Assembly (NCBI RefSeq): GCF_000266905.1
Contig: NC_018027.1
Location: 1,798,001 to 1,862,000 of the forward strand
From: Mycolicibacterium chubuense NBB4
Lineage (GTDB): Bacteria; Actinomycetota; Actinomycetes; Mycobacteriales; Mycobacteriaceae
DNA: 64,000 nucleotides
Direction of reading: 5' to 3'
The first letter of the stretch is position 1, and every line of letters starts with the position of its first letter. Positions 43,673-51,527 of the stretch are shown here, one piece after another. Made by a program: the position numbers and the translations under genes. The notes below the pieces were generated by a model, which worked only from the letters and a program-made list of their open reading frames with translations, did no database searches and was not told the origin of the DNA.

Positions 43673-45150
43673 CGCAGCGGGCGCAGCACGATCGGCATGC
43701 CGTCCTTGGGCACCGGCATGCCGCCGTAGTCCCATTCCGTCGTGTAATCGGCGCGGGGAAGCTCCAGCCGGTACTTGCGCAGCAGCCGGTGCAGGATCGT
43801 CTTGACCTCGAGCTGACCGAACGTCATACCGATGCACTTGTGCGCGCCCCCGCCGAACGGGCTGAACGCATAGCGGTGCTTCTTGTGTTCGTTGCGGGGC
43901 TCGGCGAACCGCAGGGGGTCGAACTTCATCGGCTCGGGGTAGAGCTCCTCGAGGCGGTGATTCATGCCCGGGTACGCGATGACGTTGGTGCCCTTGGGCA
44001 GGTAGTAACCGAGCAGTTCGGTGTCGCGCACCGTCTGGCGCATGGCCCACTGCACCGGCGTCACCAACCGGATGGACTCGTTCATCACCAGATCGAGTGT
44101 CTCGAGCTTCTCCAGCGACTCGATGTCCACCGGCCCGTCCCCGAGGCGATCCGACTCGTCCCGGCAGCGGTCCTGCCAGTCGGGGTGCTTGGCGAGCTGG
44201 TAGATCATCGTGGTGGCCGTCGACGTCGAGGTGTCGTGGGCGGCCATCATCAGGAAGATCATGTGGTTGACGATGTCTTCGTCGGAGAACTTGTTGCCGT
44301 CCTCGTCCTCGGTCTGACACAGCACTGTGAGCAGATCCGATCCCTCTTGGTCGCGGCGTTCCTTGACGCGCTGCTCGAAGTAGTTCTCCAGCAGCTTGCG
44401 GGCCTGCATGCCGCGCCACCACGTGAACGGTGGCACGGGTTTGCGGATGATCGCGTTGCCCGCGCGCGTCGTGGTGGTGAAGGCCCTGTTCACCTTGGTG
44501 ACCAGTTCGTGGTCGGTGCCGGGCTCGTGCCCCATGAACACCATCGAGGCGACGTCGAGGGTCAGTTCCTTCATGGCCGGGTACATCAGGAAGCGCGGGT
44601 CGTTGGCGACCCAGTCGTTGGCGATGACCTGGGAGACGACCTTGTCGACCTGCTCGGTGTAGCCGACGAGGCGGGTACGCACGAAGGCCTCCTGCATGAT
44701 CCGCCGGTGGAACATGTGTTCCTCGAAATCCAGCAGCATCAGACCGCGGTGGAAGAACGGACCGATCACCGGGACCCAGCCCTGCTGCGAGAAGTCCTTG
44801 TTCCGGTTGGAGTAGACCGCCTGGGCCGCGTCGGGGCCCAGCGCGGCGACCGCCGGGAGCGCGGGAGAGTCGGCGTAGTAGAGCGGGCCGTACTTGCGAT
44901 AGATGTGCAGCAGGTAGTCGGGCCCGCCGCGGAACATCTCGATCATGTGGCCGACGACCGGCAGGCCCGCATCTCCCATCACCGTCTTGAGATCACTGCC
45001 GGCAGGCGGCGTGGCCATCGGCTTCTGAGGGAAATCCGTCTGCAGCAGTCTCCGCTCCACCAACCCCATGCCGGGGAAGTTGGTGATCGACGGCGTGAAC
45101 CGCCGTTTCGCCTGGTCCAGCAGGTATTCGGGGGTGCTGATCGTCGCCAT
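43669..45150 (-). CDS. cyp136: cytochrome P450 136 (CYP136)
   Basis: A 493-residue P450 I recognise as the CYP136 orthologue (M. tuberculosis Rv3059). The unusually conserved PGTDHELVTKVN, FHRGLMLLDFEEHMFHRRIM and MMAAHDTSTSTATTM (I-helix) segments match my memory of that protein. Cys439 in GGGAHKCIGM is the haem ligand. Membrane-proximal N-terminal ~60 residues are longer than in most soluble bacterial P450s. Physiological substrate unknown. Its promoter shares a perfect palindrome with the divergent TetR gene, the likely repressor. GAGGAG lies six bases before the ATG. Confidence 0.93.
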   Translation of the reverse strand: MATISTPEYLLDQAKRRFTPSITNFPGMGLVERRLLQTDFPQKPMATPPAGSDLKTVMGDAGLPVVGHMIEMFRGGPDYLLHIYRKYGPLYYADSPALPAVAALGPDAAQAVYSNRNKDFSQQGWVPVIGPFFHRGLMLLDFEEHMFHRRIMQEAFVRTRLVGYTEQVDKVVSQVIANDWVANDPRFLMYPAMKELTLDVASMVFMGHEPGTDHELVTKVNRAFTTTTRAGNAIIRKPVPPFTWWRGMQARKLLENYFEQRVKERRDQEGSDLLTVLCQTEDEDGNKFSDEDIVNHMIFLMMAAHDTSTSTATTMIYQLAKHPDWQDRCRDESDRLGDGPVDIESLEKLETLDLVMNESIRLVTPVQWAMRQTVRDTELLGYYLPKGTNVIAYPGMNHRLEELYPEPMKFDPLRFAEPRNEHKKHRYAFSPFGGGAHKCIGMTFGQLEVKTILHRLLRKYRLELPRADYTTEWDYGGMPVPKDGMPIVLRPLR

Positions 45151-45210
45151 CGAACGCTCCTCACACTACGAGATGTGGTGGATGTCACCTTGCCTCTATC
45201 CTGGTAGCGT

Positions 45211-45230
45211 AACTTGACGCATGTCAAGTT
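45211..45230. promoter_or_regulatory. TetR operator between cyp136 and tetR
   Basis: AACTTGACGCATGTCAAGTT: 8-base perfect arms around GCAT, in the 115-base divergent gap. The half-site resembles the TTGACA -35 element, so binding would block polymerase. Likely bound by the adjacent TetR protein. Confidence 0.75.
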
Positions 45231-45265
45231 TTGATTGAGCGCGTCGCGATGCAAAGGTCTACGCC

Positions 45266-45910
45266 ATGACCGCCGAACCGTCACCGCCGCACGAGGCGCG
45301 CCGCAGCCGGGGCGATCGCCAGCGGGACGCCATCATCGCCGCGGTACGGGAGCTGCTGCACGAAGGCTCGTTCGCCGACCTGTCGGTCAGCACCATCAGT
45401 GAGCGCGCCGGCGTGGCACGGTCGGGCTTCTACTTCTACTTCGACTCCAAGTACGCCGTGCTCGCGGTGATCATCGCCGACGCCATGGCCGAACTCGACA
45501 AGCTGACCCACGATTTCGCTCCCCGCGACGAGGGGGAGTCGCCGTCGGATTTCGCCAAGCGCATGGTGGGTTACGCGGCCATCGTGTTCGCGTCCAACGA
45601 CCCGATCATGGGTGCGTGCAATCTGGCCCGCAACACCGACGCCCAGATCCGCGAGATCATGGACGACTTCCAGGACACCGTCGTCGACAAGATCGTCGGA
45701 CTCGTCGAGAACGACTCCGGCGCCCGCCCGGTCTCGGACGACCTGCCCGCCCTGGTGCGGACGCTGATCGCCGTGACGTCGATGACGCTGGCCCACGACA
45801 GTGCGTTCGTCGGGCGCGACCAGGACCCGGAGCGCGCCGTGGAGATCGTGGAACGGTTGTGGCTCAGTGGCTTGTGGGGCGGCGAGAACCTGCGGACCCA
45901 CTCGGCCTAG
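45266..45910 (+). CDS. TetR family regulator, divergent from cyp136
   Basis: A 214-residue TetR protein. RDAIIAAVRELLHEGSFADLSVSTISERAGVARSGFYFYFDSKYAV contains the HTH, with FYFYF in the family motif; the rest is the ligand-binding helical domain. Position and orientation correspond, as I recall, to M. tuberculosis Rv3058c. It probably represses itself and cyp136 through the 45211-45230 palindrome, responding to a hydrophobic ligand. The SDR gene follows 42 bases later, perhaps co-transcribed. Confidence 0.92.
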   Translation: MTAEPSPPHEARRSRGDRQRDAIIAAVRELLHEGSFADLSVSTISERAGVARSGFYFYFDSKYAVLAVIIADAMAELDKLTHDFAPRDEGESPSDFAKRMVGYAAIVFASNDPIMGACNLARNTDAQIREIMDDFQDTVVDKIVGLVENDSGARPVSDDLPALVRTLIAVTSMTLAHDSAFVGRDQDPERAVEIVERLWLSGLWGGENLRTHSA

Positions 45911-45952
45911 CTGGCGCCGGTGCGCCGGTTCCACGCCGGTAGGGTCGCGTCC

Positions 45953-46816
45953 ATGGCGCAGAGCGGGTACTTCAGGGCCAAGCGATGTTTCCTCACCGGC
46001 GCCGCCAGCGGCATCGGACGCGCGACCGCACTGGCACTCGCCGCCCAGGGTGCGGAACTGTTCCTGACCGACCGCGACCCCGACGGGCTGGCCGCGACCG
46101 TCGCCGACGCCCGCGCGGTGGGCGGCGTCGTCGCCGCACACCGTGTCTTCGACATCACCGACCGCGACGCCGTCGCGCAGTTCGCGGCCGACATCCACAC
46201 CGCCCACCCGGCGATGGACGTGGTGATGAACATCGCCGGGGTGTCGGCGTGGGGGACGGTCGACAAGCTCACCCACCAGGACTGGAAGTCGATGATCGAC
46301 ATCAACCTGATGGGGCCCATCCACGTCATCGAGGTCTTCGTGCCGCCGATGATCCAGGCGCGTCGTGGGGGGCATCTGGTCAACGTCTCGTCCGCAGCCG
46401 GTCTGGTGGCGCTCCCGTGGCACGCCGCCTACAGCGCAAGCAAGTACGGACTGCGCGGCCTGTCCGAGGTGCTCCGCTTCGACCTCGCCCGTCACCGGAT
46501 CGGCGTCTCGGTGGTGGTGCCCGGCGCGGTGCACACCCCGCTGGTCGACACGGTCCGCATCGCCGGGGTGGACCGCGACGACCCGAACGTGCAGAAATGG
46601 ACGGGCCGATTCTCGGGCCACGCCGTGTCTCCGGAGGTGGCCGCCGCAAAGATCCTGCGGGGTGTCGCGGCGAACCGCTACCTGGTCTACACCTCGGCCG
46701 ACATCCGGGCGCTCTATCTGTTCAAGCGCACCATGTGGTGGCCCTACAGCATCGCGATGAAGCAGGTGAACCTGATCTTCTCGCGGGCACTGCGGCCGAG
46801 ACCTCAGCGCCGCTGA
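45953..46816 (+). CDS. SDR family oxidoreductase
   Basis: A 287-residue short-chain dehydrogenase. FLTGAASGIGRATAL (GxxxGxG), NIAGVS and YSASKYGLRGL (YxxxK) are present. It resembles mycobacterial Rv3057c in place and length (recall). The C-terminal extension RYLVYTSADIRALYLFKRTMWWPYSIAM is hydrophobic and may associate with membrane, a pattern seen in retinol-dehydrogenase-like SDRs. Possibly acts on the product of CYP136. ATG 45953 is preferred to the earlier in-frame ATG at 45920. Confidence 0.9.
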   Translation: MAQSGYFRAKRCFLTGAASGIGRATALALAAQGAELFLTDRDPDGLAATVADARAVGGVVAAHRVFDITDRDAVAQFAADIHTAHPAMDVVMNIAGVSAWGTVDKLTHQDWKSMIDINLMGPIHVIEVFVPPMIQARRGGHLVNVSSAAGLVALPWHAAYSASKYGLRGLSEVLRFDLARHRIGVSVVVPGAVHTPLVDTVRIAGVDRDDPNVQKWTGRFSGHAVSPEVAAAKILRGVAANRYLVYTSADIRALYLFKRTMWWPYSIAMKQVNLIFSRALRPRPQRR

Positions 46817-46819
46817 CTC

Positions 46820-47986
46820 TCATCGCGTGCCCCAGTCCCAGGGCGGTGTCGTCGACAGATCCTGGTCGACCACCTTCGTCTCGCCCCAGTCTTTGTAGAG
46901 TTCGATCTCCCAGGCGTCCCCGCCCGAACCGATCGGTTCGGCGCCGAGGAAGGTGCGCAGCGTCGTCGAGTGCGTCACGACCACCATCTGCGTCCGGGAC
47001 GCGGCCGATGCGATCAGACCCGCCAGCGGCCGCACGAGATCGGGATGCAATGACGTCTCGGGCTCGTTGAGCACCATCAGCGACGGCGCCTGCGGACTCA
47101 GCAGGGCGGCCGCCCACAGCAGGAAACGCAATGTGCCGTCGGAGATCTCGGCGCTGCGAAGCGGACGCAACATGCCCCGCTGATGCAGGTTGAGATCGAA
47201 CAGGCCGTCGGTCACCGACACCGACACGGTGGCGCCGTCGAAGGCGTCGGCCACCGCACGGGCCAGTGCGTCCTCGCCGGTCTCCAGAATGGTCTGCACG
47301 GCAGCGGCGAGATCCGCGCCGTCATCGGCGAGGACCGGCGTGCGGGTCCCGATCTGAGGCCGGCGCGCCGGGGCGTGACCGTCGGCGCGGAAGCCGTCGT
47401 AGAAGCGCCAGTCGCGCAGGCGCTCTCGCACCATGACCAGCTCCGGCACCGCACCGGCCCAGTCGGCCAGCACGCTGCGGTGCGCGGGCAGGCCGTGGGC
47501 CAACTCGTCGAACCCGCGGCCGGTGTCACCGGCCACCTCCACCAGCCCGCGCACGCGGCGAACGAGCATCGCGGCCGGCCGCGCCACCGGCCCGGCGAAG
47601 ACGAGCTCGCGTTTGACCTCCGGATCCCGTTCGAAGGCGGTGTTCTTCGCCTGCGGCAGTCCGAGATCGATCAGATACCCGAAATCGTCTGCGGCATAAC
47701 CGAGTTCGATGGACACCGGCCTGGTGCGGCGGACGCCCTGGGCGGTGCCGGTGCGGCGCGCCCCGCCGAGCTGCTCGGGGCCGGCCCACATCGCCGACTC
47801 GACGCCGCCTTCGGCGGCGAACGACGAGATGACTTCGCCCCGGCCGCAGTCGGCGAGCAGCCGCAGAGCCCGGTACAGCGACGACTTCCCGGTGCCGTTG
47901 GCGCCGGTGATGACGGTGAGCCGCCGCAACGGAAGGATCAGCTCCCGCAGCGATCGGTATCCGCGTATCGCGACGGTCTCGAGCAT
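46820..47986 (-). CDS. AAA family ATPase (RecF/OLD-like, AAA_21)
   Basis: A 388-residue ATPase of the ABC/SMC-like type. ITGANGTGKSS is the Walker A at about residues 26-36; EISDGTLRFLLWAAALL is signature-like; LMVLNEPETSLHPDLV is Walker B; VVVTHSTTL is the switch/His motif. No nuclease (Toprim) domain is fused, unlike OLD proteins. Function unknown; related proteins belong to anti-phage or DNA-repair systems or are lone housekeeping ATPases. It is inserted between the SDR and dinB2, genes that I recall as adjacent in M. tuberculosis (Rv3057c, Rv3056). Confidence 0.85.
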   Translation of the reverse strand: MLETVAIRGYRSLRELILPLRRLTVITGANGTGKSSLYRALRLLADCGRGEVISSFAAEGGVESAMWAGPEQLGGARRTGTAQGVRRTRPVSIELGYAADDFGYLIDLGLPQAKNTAFERDPEVKRELVFAGPVARPAAMLVRRVRGLVEVAGDTGRGFDELAHGLPAHRSVLADWAGAVPELVMVRERLRDWRFYDGFRADGHAPARRPQIGTRTPVLADDGADLAAAVQTILETGEDALARAVADAFDGATVSVSVTDGLFDLNLHQRGMLRPLRSAEISDGTLRFLLWAAALLSPQAPSLMVLNEPETSLHPDLVRPLAGLIASAASRTQMVVVTHSTTLRTFLGAEPIGSGGDAWEIELYKDWGETKVVDQDLSTTPPWDWGTR

Positions 47987-47996
47987 GCCGACGACG

Positions 47997-49082
47997 TTAG
48001 TGGCCCGCTCGGACAGCCGGCACGGGCTCGTCGGCCATCGCCAGCTCGAGGCGGACGCCGAGCAGCCGGACCGGCCGGTCCAGTTCGAAGAGGTCGAGCA
48101 GTTCCAGCGCGGTCGCGACGATGACGTCGGCCTCGGTCGAGGCGGAGGCGAGCTTACGGATCTTCGTACGGGTGTAGAAGGTGGCCGTGCGCACCGTGAC
48201 GGCGACGCGCGTCACGACGCGGTTCTGCTCGGCGACCTCCGTCAGCGTGCGCCGGGCGAGGTCGGTGACCGCCGCCCGCATCTCGGTGCGGTCGGTCAGG
48301 TCGTGCGGGAAGGTGACGACGTGGCTGCGCGACCGCGGCACCCACGGCTGTGCGCTGACCGTGGTGTCACCACCTCCCTTGGCCAGCAACAAGATCCACA
48401 GACCCGTCGTGGGCCCGAACGCCGACGTGAGAACCGCGGCGTCGGTGCGGGCGAGGTCGGCGACGGTGATGATGCCCATGGCGGCCAGCTTCTTGGCCGT
48501 CTTGGGCCCCACGCCCCACAGCGCGTCGACCGGCCGATCGCCCATCGTGGCCATCCAGTTGGCGTCGGTGAGGACGTGAACACCGGCGGGCTTGCCGAAT
48601 CCGGTGGCGACTTTGGCCCGCTGCTTGTTATCGCTGATCCCGACGGAGCACGACAGACCCGTCTGCGCGGCGATGATCTCCTGGATGCGGTGGGCGAGTG
48701 CGACCGGATCCTCGTCGCCGGCCGCGACGTAGGCCTCGTCCCAGCCCCACACCTCGACGGGATGGCCGAGGTCGCGCAGCAGACCCATCACCCTGTCGGA
48801 GGCGGCGTCGTAGGCGGTCGGGTCGGACGCCAGGAACGTGGCGTCGGGGCAGCGCCGCGCCGCGGCGCGAAGGGGCATCCCGGCGTGCACGCCGAAGGCG
48901 CGGGCCTCGTAGGACGCGCAGGTGACCACCTTGCGGGGCTCGGTGGGATCGCCGCTGCCGCCGACGATCACCGGCAGGCCGGCGAGTTCCGGGTGCCGCT
49001 GGAGTTCGACCGACGCCAGGAACTGGTCGAGGTCGACGTGCAGGATCCACTGCGGGCCGGCGGCGACCTCGGGCGGGGTCAT
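47997..49082 (-). CDS. dinB2: Y-family DNA polymerase IV, DinB2/DinP type
   Basis: A 361-residue translesion polymerase. Catalytic acids lie in HVDLDQFLASVE (Asp17) and WGWDEAYVA (Asp-Glu). Position 22, the steric-gate site, is Leu in place of the bulky aromatic residue, as in M. smegmatis DinB2, which I recall incorporates ribonucleotides and is not steric-gated. No C-terminal beta-clamp-binding motif is seen. The ATG at 49082 overlaps the stop of the upstream TetR gene (ATGA). The longer upstream open frame is not homologous. Order matches M. tuberculosis dinP (Rv3056)-Rv3055. Confidence 0.93.
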   Translation of the reverse strand: MTPPEVAAGPQWILHVDLDQFLASVELQRHPELAGLPVIVGGSGDPTEPRKVVTCASYEARAFGVHAGMPLRAAARRCPDATFLASDPTAYDAASDRVMGLLRDLGHPVEVWGWDEAYVAAGDEDPVALAHRIQEIIAAQTGLSCSVGISDNKQRAKVATGFGKPAGVHVLTDANWMATMGDRPVDALWGVGPKTAKKLAAMGIITVADLARTDAAVLTSAFGPTTGLWILLLAKGGGDTTVSAQPWVPRSRSHVVTFPHDLTDRTEMRAAVTDLARRTLTEVAEQNRVVTRVAVTVRTATFYTRTKIRKLASASTEADVIVATALELLDLFELDRPVRLLGVRLELAMADEPVPAVRAGH

Positions 49083-49696
49083 GATCCGCAGAGCTTGCGC
49101 GCCACCGTCTCCCACGCGTCGGCCAGTTCGTCGAGGGTGCGGTGGCGGTCGGTGCGCTCGTGATGCACGTAGTCGGCGTCCAGCAGTGCCAGCAGTGCGG
49201 TCGCCTGGGCATCGAGATCCCCTGTAGTGCGCGCTGTTTCGAGCAACCATCGAACGTGGCGGTGGTGCAGCGCCATCGGTGCGTTGAAGCGCATCTGCGG
49301 ATCGCGGCCGACATCGGAGAGCAGGGCGTGATGCGCGTCGACGAACATGAGCCGCTCCCTGCCGTAAGCCAGCAACCGCTCCAGCGGCGGAGCTCCCGGC
49401 CCCAGCGGCGGGGGCCCGAACAGCAACGCCTGCTGCTGTGCCTTCTCGTCCTCGTCGAGCAGGACGATCATCAGGCCCGCGCGGCTGCCGAACCTGCGGA
49501 ACAGCGTGCCCTTGCCGACACCTGCCGCTGCTGCGATGTCATCGGTGGTGACGGCCTCGGCGCCCCGCTCGTCGACGAGGCGCCGTGCCGCCTGCAACAG
49601 GAGGGCGCGGTTGCGGGCGGCGTCACCCCGTTCCGGCGGTCCGGAGTGTTCCACGGGCAGCGTCGGCAACCCGCTGCCTTCTCCCGACGCGCTCAC
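49079..49696 (-). CDS. TetR family regulator upstream of dinB2
   Basis: A 205-residue TetR protein (Rv3055-like position). LLLQAARRLVDERGAEAVTTDDIAAAAGVGKGTLFRRFGSRAGL carries the HTH. The N-terminal ~25 residues are Gly/Pro/Glu-rich and disordered. GTG 49696 is the start, without a clear ribosome-binding site. It is co-transcribed with dinB2 and divergent from the FMN reductase gene. A CGGAC-N4-GTCCG palindrome in the intervening 87 bases is its probable operator. Confidence 0.9.
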   Translation of the reverse strand: MSASGEGSGLPTLPVEHSGPPERGDAARNRALLLQAARRLVDERGAEAVTTDDIAAAAGVGKGTLFRRFGSRAGLMIVLLDEDEKAQQQALLFGPPPLGPGAPPLERLLAYGRERLMFVDAHHALLSDVGRDPQMRFNAPMALHHRHVRWLLETARTTGDLDAQATALLALLDADYVHHERTDRHRTLDELADAWETVARKLCGS

Positions 49697-49725
49697 CGGG
49701 CAACTTTAACTCAGCAGGAATAATT

Positions 49726-49739
49726 CGGACCGCAGTCCG
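49726..49739. promoter_or_regulatory. TetR operator CGGAC-N4-GTCCG
   Basis: CGGACCGCAGTCCG: perfect 5-base arms around CGCA, flanked by AT-rich TAATT on the left and GGTTC on the right. It lies between the divergent TetR-dinB2 and FMN reductase genes. Confidence 0.65.
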
Positions 49740-49783
49740 GTTCTTCGGTGCACGTACCGGGTCCAACGATCGGGAGGAATGAC

Positions 49784-50335
49784 GTGGCGGACAACTCGAA
49801 CAGCACGGTATTGGTACTGGTGGGGAGCCTGCGGGCGGCCTCGGTCAATCGTCAGCTCGCGGAACTGGCCGTCGAGACGGCACCTGCCGGCGTCACGCTG
49901 GCCTTGTTCGACCGCCTGGGGGAGTTGCCCTTCTACAACGAGGACATCGACACCGGATCGGTCCCGGAGCCGGTGGCGGCGCTGCGCGAGGCGGCCGGCC
50001 GTGCCGATGCCGCCCTCGTCATCACCCCCGAGTACAACGGCAGCATCCCGGGTGTGCTGAAGAACGCGATCGACTGGCTGTCCCGGCCGTTCGGCAGCAG
50101 CGCCCTCAAGGACAAGCCGCTCGCGGTCGTCGGCGCCGCGCTCGGGCAGTACGGCGGCGTCTGGGCGCACGACGAGACGCGCAAGTCGTTCGGTATCGCG
50201 GGCCCCCGCGTGGTCGAGGACCTCGACCTGTCCATCCCGTCGGCGTCGCTGGACGGCAAGCACCCGAGGGAGAACGCCGAGGTGGTCGCGCGTCTGCGCG
50301 ACATCGTGGGCAAGCTCGTGGCCGAGATCGGCTGA
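49784..50335 (+). CDS. NAD(P)H-dependent FMN reductase
   Basis: A 183-residue flavodoxin-fold FMN reductase. LVLVGSLRAASVNRQLAELA is the FMN-phosphate loop, and ITPEYNGSIPGVLKNAIDWLSRP is the NADPH-dependent FMN reductase signature. It supplies reduced flavin or acts as a quinone/azo reductase. GTG 49784 follows GGGAGGAA. Position matches Rv3054c in the conserved block. It is divergent from and probably controlled by the TetR at 49079-49696. Confidence 0.92.
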   Translation: MADNSNSTVLVLVGSLRAASVNRQLAELAVETAPAGVTLALFDRLGELPFYNEDIDTGSVPEPVAALREAAGRADAALVITPEYNGSIPGVLKNAIDWLSRPFGSSALKDKPLAVVGAALGQYGGVWAHDETRKSFGIAGPRVVEDLDLSIPSASLDGKHPRENAEVVARLRDIVGKLVAEIG

Positions 50336-50576
50336 CCGGTCGGCGGAGGCGGATCTCTGCGCAGGCCAGAGGCGTGTGCGGCCCGCGGTCCGCAGCCTCC
50401 GGTGATTTGCTGGCCGCTCGCGGCACGGCGGTCGGGCCGGGTGGCTTGTCGGTGAGTACTGATAGACAGGAATAGTGGCGGCAGGCAGCGGTGCTGGTGG
50501 GCGGGTTGTGACCTGCGACACGCCCGTCGCCGCGCGACACACCGCTTCTACCTGGGAAAATCCCAATGGTGTTATT

Positions 50577-50592
50577 ACGACCATCTGGTATG
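50577..50592. promoter_or_regulatory. NrdR box, upstream copy
   Basis: ACGACCATCTGGTATG, a weaker match aligned to the downstream box with a 32-base offset between ATCT cores, which is three helical turns. Tandem boxes with this spacing are the standard NrdR arrangement. Confidence 0.55.
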
Positions 50593-50608
50593 TGCTCTAC
50601 TTGTCGGG

Positions 50609-50624
50609 CACAACATCTAGTGTT
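50609..50624. promoter_or_regulatory. NrdR box, downstream copy
   Basis: CACAACATCTAGTGTT; its reverse complement AACACTAGATGTTGTG fits the NrdR-box consensus ACACwAkATsTwGTGT closely. NrdR with ATP/dATP represses ribonucleotide reductase genes, here nrdHIE. Confidence 0.75.
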
Positions 50625-50809
50625 CAGCATCGGAAGTCACGCACAAGGCGATCGACGATCGACAGGAGGGTCGGGGGGAAGTCCAGCCCTCGATCTGACG
50701 TTGAAAGTCAGGAAGCTTTTGTTGTCCGGTCGCCTGCTCGGAGATGGCGTGCGGAGCGACAACGGAACACAGATCGTCGAACACACATTTCGCTGAGGGA
50801 GCCTGCCGA

Positions 50810-51049
50810 ATGACTGTCACCGTGTACACCAAGCCCGCCTGCGTCCAGTGCAACGCCACCTACAAGGCCCTGGACAAGCAGGGCATCGCCTACGACGTCG
50901 TCGACATCTCCCTCGACTCCGAGGCCCGTGACTACGTCATGGCTCTCGGCTACCTGCAGGCACCGGTCGTCGTGGCCGACAACGACCATTGGTCGGGTTT
51001 CCGCCCCGATCGCATCAAGGCGCTCGGCGGCGTCGCGGCAACGGCCTGA
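50810..51049 (+). CDS. nrdH: glutaredoxin-like protein NrdH
   Basis: A 79-residue redoxin with CVQC active site (residues 11-14) in [16 protein letters not shown]. It has the NrdH-type C-terminus [12 protein letters not shown]. It donates electrons to class Ib ribonucleotide reductase, itself reduced by thioredoxin reductase. Gene order nrdH-nrdI-nrdE, with tandem NrdR boxes upstream, confirms the identity. The first gene of the operon; GAGGGAG lies about eight bases before the ATG. Confidence 0.96.
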   Translation: MTVTVYTKPACVQCNATYKALDKQGIAYDVVDISLDSEARDYVMALGYLQAPVVVADNDHWSGFRPDRIKALGGVAATA

Positions 51050-51080
51050 ACGGGTAGCCACGGGTAGGAAGGAGGACGCG

Positions 51081-51527
51081 ATGAGCAATCTCGTCTACTT
51101 CTCCAGCGTCTCGGAGAACACGCATCGTTTCGTCGAGAAGCTGGAACTGCCCGCCACCCGCATTCCGCTCCGCGACCGCATCGAGGTCGCCGAGCCCTAC
51201 GTGTTGGTCGTGCCCACCTACGGCGGCGGGCACGCCAACGGCCCCGATCCCGATGCCGGGGGATACGTCCCCAAGCAGGTGATCGCCTTCCTCAACAACC
51301 CTCACAACCGGTCGTTGATCCGCGGCGTGATCGCCGCGGGCAACACCAACTTCGGCGCCGAGTTCGGCTATGCGGGCAACGTCATCTCCCGCAAGTGCGG
51401 CGTCCCATTCCTCTACCGCTTCGAACTGATGGGCACCACGGACGACGTGTTCGCCGTTCGCGCGGGATTGAAAGACTTCTGGAAGGAACAGACGTGCCAC
51501 CAACCGTCACAGCTGCAGAGCCTGTAA
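51081..51527 (+). CDS. nrdI: class Ib ribonucleotide reductase flavodoxin NrdI
   Basis: A 148-residue flavodoxin-like protein. [17 protein letters not shown] is the FMN-phosphate loop and [13 protein letters not shown] the flavin-side loop. NrdI supplies the oxidant that assembles the dimanganese-tyrosyl cofactor of NrdF. GGAGG lies about six bases before the ATG at 51081. Its end overlaps nrdE by 34 bases. Confidence 0.96.
   Translation: MSNLVYFSSVSENTHRFVEKLELPATRIPLRDRIEVAEPYVLVVPTYGGGHANGPDPDAGGYVPKQVIAFLNNPHNRSLIRGVIAAGNTNFGAEFGYAGNVISRKCGVPFLYRFELMGTTDDVFAVRAGLKDFWKEQTCHQPSQLQSL

Larger units (their letters stand above)
50336..50809. other. 474-base regulatory region upstream of nrdHIE
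   Basis: No gene is seen. Besides the two NrdR boxes, it contains a small TGGGA-AAA-TCCCA inverted repeat near 50552-50565. The first ~100 bases after the FMN reductase stop are GC-rich and may hold a terminator, but no clean hairpin was identified. Confidence 0.6.
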
